Part shown: one piece after another, positions 27,097 to 33,348 of the stretch
How positions within the stretch are numbered: the first letter of the stretch is position 1
Layout of the letters: each line of letters begins with the position of its first letter
Source of the DNA: Muribaculaceae bacterium
Lineage (GTDB): Bacteria > Bacteroidota > Bacteroidia > Bacteroidales > Muribaculaceae
DNA length: 64,000 nucleotides
Reading direction: 5' to 3'
NCBI GenBank assembly: GCA_017557425.1
Contig: JAFYYU010000012.1
Coordinates: 248,001-312,000 of the forward strand
The notes under the pieces: model-generated
Told to the model about the DNA's origin: nothing
Database searches by the model: none
Seen by the model: the letters and a program-made list of their open reading frames with translations, nothing else
Position numbers and translations under genes: made by a program

Positions 27097-27447
27097 GTTC
27101 AGATGTTAATTGGTTAAAAGATGATTAAAGTTAATGAATTTTTACACTGCAAAAATAACCCATTTTGTGCAACCAATCTTAAGTTTCACAAAATTTAACG
27201 GAAATGAAACTGCTGGTAACTCCATTCAGCCAAACACCTTGTGTCATGTCCCACGCTAAGCTGCCAAGACGCAAAGGTTTTTAGATTGGTCGCAGGTTTC
27301 GCAAAAACCAATTCAAATAAAGAACTATAATCTCGCCCGTGAGGGTTAAATAGTCAGGTAAGGTTGCGATTGTTTGTATGAAATATTCACGCTTTGTTGA
27401 CTTTTTTGTATTTTTGTGGGTGCAAGTATAATAACTTTTAAATTTTG
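27097..27447. other. 351-bp divergent intergenic region
   Basis: No gene is supported. It contains the rocD -7 box (TATTTTTG, minus strand, 27150-27157), one copy of the dispersed repeat (27252-27277), and a TATTTTTG box (27409-27416, plus strand) ahead of the small dockerin gene. Confidence 0.6.
27252..27277. repeat. Dispersed CTAAG/GCAAAG repeat, single copy
   Basis: CACGCTAAGCTGCCAAGACG continues into CAAAGG. It matches the right arm of the inverted pair at 19411-19480 when read on the opposite strand. Confidence 0.5.
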
Positions 27448-28215
27448 ATGGAAATGAAAAAGACTGCTTCTTTATTCTTTGTATTATCGTTGATGCTGAC
27501 CTCGTTCACGGCTGGTGCCCAGGATCTGCGAGGTGATGTTGACTATGACGGCAAAGTAAGTATCGCCGATGTGACAACTTTGATTGACTACCTGCTCTCA
27601 GGTCAGTGGCCCGAAGATGTTCACGAGTGGGTTGACTTGGGGCTTCCCTCAGGCACGTTGTGGGCGACGTGCAACGTGGGTGCCAGCGCTCCCGAGGACT
27701 ACGGCGACTACTTCGCTTGGGGCGAGACCGCCCCCAAAGACTACTACGACAAGTCCACCTACAAGTGGTGCAACGGTAGCTACAACACGCTGACGAAGTA
27801 CTGCACTAACAGCAGTTACGGCAATGACGGCTTCACCGACGGCAAGATCGAGCTGGATTCTGAGGACGATGCGGCCACCGTGAACTGGGGTGAGAACTGG
27901 CGCATGCCGACCAATGACCAACAACAGGAACTGATTGATAACTGCACCAGGACATGGACGCAGTGCAACGGCGTGAACGGTACGTTGGTCACCGGACCTA
28001 ATGGTAACACCATCTTCTTGCCCGCTGCGGGCTTCCGTTCATGTGGTTTGCTCGGCGACGCGAGTGACTTCTGCTACTATTGGTCGCGCTCGCTCGACTC
28101 CGGCCACACGTTCCTCGCGTGTAGCCTGTACTTCTACTCGGGATACTATTATTGTGACAACTTCGACCGCTACTACGGGTTCGCCGTGCGTCCTGTGCGC
28201 GTGTCACAGAATTAA
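27448..28215 (+). CDS. Secreted protein: N-terminal half-dockerin plus FSU-like domain
   Basis: 255 residues; ATG at 27454 is an alternative start. The signal peptide (MKKTASLFFVLSLMLTSFTAGAQ) is followed directly by a single dockerin-like repeat (GDVDYDGKVSIADVTTLIDYLLSGQW, split here as GDVDYDGKVSIADV and LIDYLL), with no second half. The rest (about 60-253) is a compact domain with WVDLGLPSGTLWATCNVGA, YFAWGET, WRMPTNDQQQELIDNC and YYWSRS...YGFAVRPVR. This resembles the 'Fibrobacter succinogenes major paralogous' type of C-type-lectin/formylglycine-enzyme-like fold. Function unknown; exported. No operon partner. Confidence 0.75.
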   Translation: MEMKKTASLFFVLSLMLTSFTAGAQDLRGDVDYDGKVSIADVTTLIDYLLSGQWPEDVHEWVDLGLPSGTLWATCNVGASAPEDYGDYFAWGETAPKDYYDKSTYKWCNGSYNTLTKYCTNSSYGNDGFTDGKIELDSEDDAATVNWGENWRMPTNDQQQELIDNCTRTWTQCNGVNGTLVTGPNGNTIFLPAAGFRSCGLLGDASDFCYYWSRSLDSGHTFLACSLYFYSGYYYCDNFDRYYGFAVRPVRVSQN

Positions 28216-28296
28216 GTATCCTCTCTCAACGCAAAAGGGCAAACCCCGCGCCGCTTGCCGCCAGTACAAGCAATTATAAAATGATAGGGGGTGCCA

Positions 28297-28467
28297 TGTC
28301 ATCAAAGGGACGGTTCTTTTGATGACATTATTGGTGAAGGCGGCGAGGTTGGTGCATCATCGGGACGGTTCTTTGTGATGGCGCCGCTGCGCTTGCCGCA
28401 TCAAAAGAACGCGTCCCGGCTGATAGCACCCGCTTCGTTTATGCTATACATCATCGGGATGGTTTAG
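28297..28467. repeat. REP-like cluster of GGGACGGTTC elements
   Basis: Copy 1 (28297-28327) is a perfect hairpin, TGTCATCAAA and TTTGATGACA around GGGACGGTTC. Copy 2 (28354-28382) has CATCATCGGGACGGTTCTTT. Copy 3 (28398-28425) is in reverse orientation, TCAAAAGAACGCGTCCC. Copy 4 (28449-28467) is partial, CATCATCGGGATGGTTTAG. No transposase gene lies nearby. Confidence 0.6.
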
Positions 28468-28500
28468 TAGGGCCTCGCCTTGGCGTGGCCGCGATATAAT

Positions 28501-28535
28501 AAGGCCGCCCTGCTGGTGTTGTGCAGGGCGGCCTT
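28501..28535 (-). terminator. Strong hairpin after the RNase G gene
   Basis: AAGGCCGCCCTGC (28501-28513) pairs perfectly with GCAGGGCGGCCTT (28523-28535), 13 bp. The T-run on the minus strand is weak. It lies 30 nt past the stop. Confidence 0.65.
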
Positions 28536-28564
28536 GATGTCTGTCGGCCTGGAGGTGACTTGTG

Positions 28565-30211
28565 TCAGTCCTGGCTGTCGTCTTCAGCGTCAGCGTGGCG
28601 GTGCTTGGAGCGGCGCTCTTTTTTGCTCGTCTCACTGCTGCTGGTGTCTTTTTCCTCTTTGAGGTCGATCTCGTTGCGATCGTTGTCGAGTACCTTGTAT
28701 TCCAAGTAATTGAGCGACTGGTCAGGCAGGATGCGGAACTTGCGCTTGAATTCCCTGCGCCATCTCCAGTATTCACTCACGATACCTTTCTTGAGGTAGG
28801 CATCGACAAACGGATGGACATACATAATGAAGTTGTTCACGTTCAACGTGTGGACAAGATAATCAATCTTGTCTTTCAACAGGTCGGTAAACAGCAGCGA
28901 GGGTTGAACTTCGCCTTTGCCGCCACAGGACGGACAGGTCTCGGCGGTTGCGATATCCAGGGCCGGACGCACGCGCTGTCGCGTGATTTGCATCAGTCCG
29001 AATTTGCTCAGCGGCAGTATGTTGTGGCGAGCCCGGTCTTTCTGCATCACTTCGCGCATGTGCTTGTACAGCTCATTGCGGTGCTCGGCCTTAGCCATGT
29101 CAATGAAGTCGATGACAATGATGCCGCCCATGTCCCTGAGGCGCAGCTGGCGCGCGATTTCGTCGGCAGCAAGCAGGTTCACGTTCAATGCGTTGCTTTC
29201 TTGGTCGGTACTGGTGCGCGAGCGGTTGCCGGAGTTCACGTCGATGACGTGAAGGGCCTCGGTGCTTTCTACGATTATGTATGCGCCCGACTTAAAGGAT
29301 ACCGTTTTGCCAAACGAGGACTTAATCTGCTTGGTAATGCCGAATTTGTCAAAGATGGGCATGTCCTCGCTGTAGAGTTTCACGATATCGCTGCGATCGG
29401 GGGCTATCAGGTTCACATAGTCATGAATTTGTTCAAATACCTCAGCATTGTTGACTTGAATGCTCTCGAAGTCCGGATTGAAGATATCGCGGATTTCACC
29501 GACGGCACGGCTTTCTTCCTCATAGACGAGGGTGGGAGGGGTCGCATGCTGTACTTTAGCGATAGCGTCGTCCCAGGCTTTGAGCAGCGTGCGGAGCTCG
29601 GCATTGAGCTCGGCAGCTTTTTTGTTTTCGGCCGATGTGCGCACGATGATGCCAAAGTTCTTGGGCTTCATGCTCTCGATGAGTCGGCGCAGTCGGGTCT
29701 TCTCGGCGTGGTCCTTGATTTTCTGGGATACCGAGATGCGGTCGTTGAAGGGCGTGAGCACCAGGAATCGTCCAGTGAAAGTGATTTCGGTGGTCAGGCG
29801 GGGACCCTTGGTCGAGATGGGTTCCTTGGCAATCTGTACCAATAGCTCCTGACCCTGTGTCAGCACGTCGCTCACGGTGCCGTGCTTGTTGGTCTCGGGC
29901 TGGATCTTCACCTTACTGATGCTGACGGGCCGCTTATTGGGATTGGCTCGTACCGTCTGGATGTATTGAGATAATGTGTTGAACTGTGAACCCAAATCAA
30001 GGTAATGAAGGAATGCGTCCTTGGAGTGACCCACGTTGACAAACGCGGCATTTAGTCCCGGCATCAACTTCTTTATCTTGGCAAGGTAGATGTTGCCCAC
30101 AGCATAGGAGGCATCTCGCGTCTCCCGTTGCAAGGTCACGAGGCGGCCGTCTTCAAGCAGCGCCGTCGTCATGTCCCTGGGCGTGACGTCAACTACTAGT
30201 TCACTTTTCAT
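28565..30211 (-). CDS. rng: Ribonuclease E/G family (RNase G)
   Basis: 548 residues, RNase G-like in length, without the long RNase E C-terminal scaffold. It cleaves single-stranded AU-rich RNA and matures rRNA and mRNA. The N-terminal S1-like segment (YAVGNIYLAKIKKLMPGLNAAFVNVG), the catalytic region (LHVIDVNSGNR and GGIIVIDFIDM, metal-binding Asp residues) and the zinc link CPSCGGKG are present. The extreme C-terminus is a charged Ser/Lys/Arg/Asp tail (SSSETSKKERRSKHRH). It lies downstream of HU and the bS22-like gene on the same strand. Confidence 0.95.
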   Translation of the reverse strand: MKSELVVDVTPRDMTTALLEDGRLVTLQRETRDASYAVGNIYLAKIKKLMPGLNAAFVNVGHSKDAFLHYLDLGSQFNTLSQYIQTVRANPNKRPVSISKVKIQPETNKHGTVSDVLTQGQELLVQIAKEPISTKGPRLTTEITFTGRFLVLTPFNDRISVSQKIKDHAEKTRLRRLIESMKPKNFGIIVRTSAENKKAAELNAELRTLLKAWDDAIAKVQHATPPTLVYEEESRAVGEIRDIFNPDFESIQVNNAEVFEQIHDYVNLIAPDRSDIVKLYSEDMPIFDKFGITKQIKSSFGKTVSFKSGAYIIVESTEALHVIDVNSGNRSRTSTDQESNALNVNLLAADEIARQLRLRDMGGIIVIDFIDMAKAEHRNELYKHMREVMQKDRARHNILPLSKFGLMQITRQRVRPALDIATAETCPSCGGKGEVQPSLLFTDLLKDKIDYLVHTLNVNNFIMYVHPFVDAYLKKGIVSEYWRWRREFKRKFRILPDQSLNYLEYKVLDNDRNEIDLKEEKDTSSSETSKKERRSKHRHADAEDDSQD

Positions 30212-30515
30212 CGCAGTTGGTGTGGGTGAAATACATATCTAAGTAAATTGTCAGTATATACCGCAATGATATGACTTGGAAGCGGTATATTGCACATGGC
30301 CGGATCCTTGAATGGCTGTCCCGCTGGACATGATGGAACGGATGTGCGGTGGGGCGCTATAGCGCCGAGGAACAAAAAGACAGGAACAAACCAATTGACT
30401 GGATGGTGGCAAGGGTGGTGACTCGGTGTCAATCCGCCTCGATAGCTCATCATGCGTGCCAATTCGTTTGTTCCCGTTATTTCACAGTCGTCATGTGAGG
30501 GTTAAAAAAGTAAAA
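30212..30515. other. 304-nt leader of rng with inverted repeats
   Basis: No gene is supported. It contains a perfect 9-bp inverted repeat ATATACCGC (30256-30264) with GCGGTATAT (30282-30290), and a 14-bp palindrome GGCGCTATAGCGCC (30353-30366). No TAnnTTTG promoter is seen on the minus strand, so rng may be read from HU through a long structured leader. Confidence 0.5.
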
Positions 30516-30608
30516 TTACTTTTTGTTTTTATGACGATTCTTGCGCAGTCTTTTTTTACGCTTGTGGGTAGCCATTTTGTGGCCTTTACGTTTCTTTCCG
30601 TTTGGCAT
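30516..30608 (-). CDS. Small basic ribosomal protein of the bS22/mS38 (AURKAIP1/COX24) type
   Basis: 30 residues, starting MPNGKKRKGHKMATHKRKK and ending with further Lys, Arg, Asn and His; more than half the residues are basic. The ATHKRKKRLRKNRHK core matches the AURKAIP1/COX24 motif of mitochondrial mS38 and mycobacterial bS22, and near-identical small proteins are annotated in many Bacteroidetes between HU and RNase G genes (from memory). It would bind rRNA in the small ribosomal subunit. The stop is TAA at 30516-30518. It is too short for ordinary gene calling, but the context and composition are convincing. Confidence 0.85.
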   Translation of the reverse strand: MPNGKKRKGHKMATHKRKKRLRKNRHKNKK

Positions 30609-30684
30609 AGTCGTAAAAATGTTATATTATACTATATAATGTGTTATGTTGGACGAATAAGAGGGATTCGTGTCACATGCGACA

Positions 30685-30957
30685 TTACTTCACCTGATCC
30701 ATGAACACCTTAGCGGGCTTGAAAGCCGGAATCTTGTGCTCGGGGATAATGATAACGGTGTTCTTGCTGATATTGCGGGCGGTCTTCTGTGAACGGGTCT
30801 TCACGATGAAGCTGCCGAAGCCGCGCAGGTAAACATTCTCACCATTGGCCAGGGAGTCCTTTACGGTGTCCATGAACTTCTCAACAGTCTCGAGAACCGA
30901 AGCCTTGTCGATTCCAGTGCTTTGAGCGATCTCTCTTACGATTTCTGCTTTAGTCAT
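30685..30957 (-). CDS. HU-family DNA-binding protein
   Basis: 90 residues, the standard HU/IHF length. It starts MTKAEIVREIAQSTGIDKASV and holds the beta-arm region with LRGFGSFIVKTRSQKTARNI. The C-terminus is IPEHKIPAFKPAKVFMDQVK; the Pro at the arm tip and PAFKPAK are family features. It bends and compacts nucleoid DNA. Whether it acts as HU homodimer or IHF-type partner cannot be told. It is first in a minus-strand run with the bS22-like gene (76 nt gap) and rng. Confidence 0.93.
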   Translation of the reverse strand: MTKAEIVREIAQSTGIDKASVLETVEKFMDTVKDSLANGENVYLRGFGSFIVKTRSQKTARNISKNTVIIIPEHKIPAFKPAKVFMDQVK

Positions 30958-31272
30958 TGTATCTAAAATTTAATTTCTGGTTAAATAATAAAAAACTTAC
31001 TCTTTTATAATTGCTTGACCGTTAGGGTTTTGACACATTTCTTTCAGAAAAAGCGTCAAACAAAAAGCGCCCAAAAATGAGCCCCTCTCGATTTTGCGAC
31101 TGCAAATATCGCACTTTTTTTTTAATTAAGCGCTAATATTCAGCATTTTTTACAATTTTTTTTGATTCTCACCTGTTTTGATATGTCGAATATCGGATTT
31201 TGACGATGAATGCTTTTTGAGGAGCTTCTTGCGTGTGGTTTCCGACTTTTTGATTAACTTTGCCGCCAAGTT
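30958..31272. other. 315-bp divergent AT-rich region
   Basis: No gene is supported. It separates HU (minus) from the DUF59 gene (plus). The plus-strand TAACTTTG box (31255-31262) is clear. On the minus strand only a near match (GATATTTG, about 31104-31111) is seen for HU. Confidence 0.5.
31255..31262 (+). promoter_or_regulatory. -7 box of the DUF59-lpxH unit
   Basis: TAACTTTG ends 10 nt before the ATG at 31273, leaving a leader of only about 5 nt. Confidence 0.6.
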
Positions 31273-31593
31273 ATGGAACAAGAACAAAAGCTGAAAATCG
31301 AGGAAGACATCGTCAAGATGCTCAAGACGGTCTATGACCCGGAGCTCCCTGTCGATGTCTATAGCCTGGGGCTGATCTACAAGATCGACCTCAATGACGA
31401 CGGGCACGTTGATATCGACATGACGCTCACCGCTCCCAACTGCCCCATTGCCGACTTCATCTTTGAGGACGTCAGGCAAAAGGTCGAGAGTGTGGACGGT
31501 GTCACCAGTGCCACGGTCAACTTGGTGTTTGAGCCCGAGTGGGACCCGCGCATGATGACCGACGAGGCCAAACTGGAGCTGGGCATGATGTAA
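31273..31593 (+). CDS. DUF59/MIP18-family Fe-S assembly protein (SufT-like)
   Basis: 106 residues. The DUF59 core is clear: ILKTVYDPELPVDVYSLGLIY-type motif near residues 17-37 (DPELPVDVYSLGLIY), MTLTAPNCPIADFI with the conserved Cys, and a C-terminal EPEWDPRMMTDEAKLELGMM. The family helps mature Fe-S proteins, usually near suf genes, which are not in this window. It is followed after 8 nt by the LpxH-like gene, so the two are probably cotranscribed; no functional link is evident. Confidence 0.9.
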   Translation: MEQEQKLKIEEDIVKMLKTVYDPELPVDVYSLGLIYKIDLNDDGHVDIDMTLTAPNCPIADFIFEDVRQKVESVDGVTSATVNLVFEPEWDPRMMTDEAKLELGMM

Positions 31594-31601
31594 TCACTGG
31601 G

Positions 31602-32366
31602 ATGGCTGGCAAGAACACATATTTCATTTCCGACCTGCACTTGGGCGCCAAGTACATGGATAATCCCTTGGAGCGGGAGCGGCGTGTGTGCCGCTTCCTC
31701 GACAGCATCCGTGACGATGCTGCCGAGCTTTACCTGTTGGGCGATATCCTGGATTATTGGTACGAGTACAAGTATGTGGTGCCGCGTGGCTATATCCGTT
31801 TCCTGGGCAAATTGGCTGAGCTTGCCGACGCTGGCGTAAAGCTTACCTGGGTCACGGGCAACCACGATGTATGGCTGTTCGACTATCTGCGCGACCAGCT
31901 GAACATGACCGTACTCAAGGGGCATACCGTTATCGAGACCCAGGGCAAGCGCATCCTTATCGCCCATGGCGACGATGTAGGAGTGCAACCGGTCATGTAC
32001 CGCTTCACAAGATGGTGCTTTTATAACAAGGTGTGCCAGTGGCTGTACGCCTCCATCCATCCACGGTGGACCTATCCCGTCGCAACAGGATGGTCCAACG
32101 AGAACCGCACACGTCGCGATGCTACCGCCCAGCAGGCCATATCAGAGCAAGCGGCATCCCGACTGATAGACTTTTCCCGTGACTATCACAGCCGACATCC
32201 TGAGGTCGAAGCATTTGTTTATGGCCACATCCACATAGCGCGATTCAACGAACAGGCCAACGGCATGCCGCCCGTCATCTTCTTGGGCGAATGGATTTCG
32301 TTGAACTCCTACGTCGTTCTTGACCAGTCAGGCACATTCACACTCAAGTTTTTTGAGAAACAATGA
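31602..32366 (+). CDS. lpxH: UDP-2,3-diacylglucosamine pyrophosphatase-like metallophosphatase
   Basis: 254 residues starting MAGKNTYFISDLHLGAKYM. Calcineurin-like phosphoesterase motifs are complete: DLHLG, GDILDYWYEY, VTGNHDVW, AHGDD and YGHIHIARF. The spacing and FISDLHLGA opening fit LpxH, which cleaves UDP-diacylglucosamine to lipid X in lipid A synthesis. An upstream in-frame GTG at 31539 is rejected because it overlaps the DUF59 gene and is not part of the fold. Cytoplasmic, membrane-associated in the family. Confidence 0.88.
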   Translation: MAGKNTYFISDLHLGAKYMDNPLERERRVCRFLDSIRDDAAELYLLGDILDYWYEYKYVVPRGYIRFLGKLAELADAGVKLTWVTGNHDVWLFDYLRDQLNMTVLKGHTVIETQGKRILIAHGDDVGVQPVMYRFTRWCFYNKVCQWLYASIHPRWTYPVATGWSNENRTRRDATAQQAISEQAASRLIDFSRDYHSRHPEVEAFVYGHIHIARFNEQANGMPPVIFLGEWISLNSYVVLDQSGTFTLKFFEKQ

Positions 32367-32486
32367 TTTTTTTGCTTTGGTCTGTGCTTTTGATTATCAG
32401 CAAAATAGGTAATGTCAAGTGTTTTCGGGGAGAGTAATATGTTATAAAACATAATTTTTTTGAATACATGTTTCAAAAAAAGGCTA

Positions 32487-32494
32487 TACTTTTG
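32487..32494 (+). promoter_or_regulatory. Isolated -7 box after lpxH
   Basis: TACTTTTG is preceded by TTG at 32460-32462 (24-nt spacing, long). The only element downstream before ispD is the hairpin at 32551-32588. Confidence 0.3.
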
Positions 32495-32550
32495 TGGCAT
32501 AAACCTGAAACAATCTTTTTTACCTTAGAAATTTTACCTATTTGAAACCT

Positions 32551-32588
32551 AAAAAGGAATTTTAAGCCGAGGCTTAAAGTTCCTTTTT
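32551..32588 (+). terminator. Long stem-loop terminator upstream of ispD
   Basis: AAAAAGGAATTTTAAGCC (32551-32568) pairs with GGCTTAAAGTTCCTTTTT (32571-32588), an 18-bp stem with one wobble and a 2-nt loop, ending in five Ts. It may end lpxH transcription or a short RNA of about 90 nt started at 32487-32494. Confidence 0.75.
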
Positions 32589-32632
32589 AAAGTATTTAAG
32601 AGTTTCTTTTTCATTTATTTGACGTTTTTAAT

Positions 32633-32640
32633 TACTTTTG
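32633..32640 (+). promoter_or_regulatory. -7 box of ispD
   Basis: TACTTTTG lies 24 nt before the GTG at 32665. It overlaps and so rules out an in-frame TTG start at 32638. Confidence 0.5.
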
Positions 32641-32664
32641 CGGCCGAAAAATGTCTCTAATGTG

Positions 32665-33348
32665 GTGAAGACGTTAGCTATCATAGTGGCTGGCGGCAGC
32701 GGAAAGCGGTTTGGAGCGGAGCTGCCGAAGCAGTTCTTGGAGTTGAATGGAAGGCCTATCCTGATGCACACCATCGACGCCTTCGGGAGATATGGGGACT
32801 GTTCTTTTGATGTCATTGTGACCCTGCCAGCCGATCAGATAGACTTGTGGCGACAGTTGTGCGACAAGTTCGGCTTTGACGTGCCTCATCGTGTGGTGCC
32901 TGGCGGCGAAACCCGCTGGCACAGCGTCAAGAATGCGATTGACAGCATAGATGACATCAATCAAGTTGAAATTATCGCCGTTCATGATGGCGTGCGCCCA
33001 TTAATCACTGCCGAACTCATATGCCGCACTATTGAAGCTGCCCGCTGTGACGGGGCGGCTATCCCCGTGGTCACACTCAATGACTCGGTGCGACAGGTTG
33101 AGGGCAAAGTCAGTCACGCCCTTGACCGTTCGACATTGCGCGCTGTGCAGACGCCCCAGGCCTTTGATGCACGTCTGTTGCATGACGCATATTCATTGCC
33201 TTATCAATCGACGTTTACCGACGATGCATCGGTGGTGGAATGCGCCGGTCATCTGGTGACGCTTGTCGAGGGTGACCCGCATAATCTGAAGATTACCCGT
33301 CCTATGGACTTGGCACTTGCCGAATACCTGTTGAATCAAGATGCCTGA
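32665..33348 (+). CDS. ispD: 2-C-methyl-D-erythritol 4-phosphate cytidylyltransferase
   Basis: 227 residues from a GTG start (MKTLAIIVAGGSGKRFG); GTG at 32662 is an equal alternative. It couples MEP to CTP in the non-mevalonate isoprenoid pathway. Nucleotidyltransferase motifs: IIVAGGSGKRFGAELPKQF, VPGGETRWHSVKNAI, VHDGVRP, AIPVVTLNDSVRQ, LRAVQTPQAF and FTDDASVVE. The stop overlaps the recG start by 8 nt, so the two genes are translationally linked. Confidence 0.93.
   Translation: MKTLAIIVAGGSGKRFGAELPKQFLELNGRPILMHTIDAFGRYGDCSFDVIVTLPADQIDLWRQLCDKFGFDVPHRVVPGGETRWHSVKNAIDSIDDINQVEIIAVHDGVRPLITAELICRTIEAARCDGAAIPVVTLNDSVRQVEGKVSHALDRSTLRAVQTPQAFDARLLHDAYSLPYQSTFTDDASVVECAGHLVTLVEGDPHNLKITRPMDLALAEYLLNQDA

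Larger units (their letters stand above)
28216..28564. other. 349-bp intergenic region with REP-like repeats and terminator
   Basis: No gene is supported. It holds four copies of a GGGACGGTTCTTT-type element (28297-28467) and the terminator hairpin of the RNase G gene (28501-28535). Confidence 0.6.
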
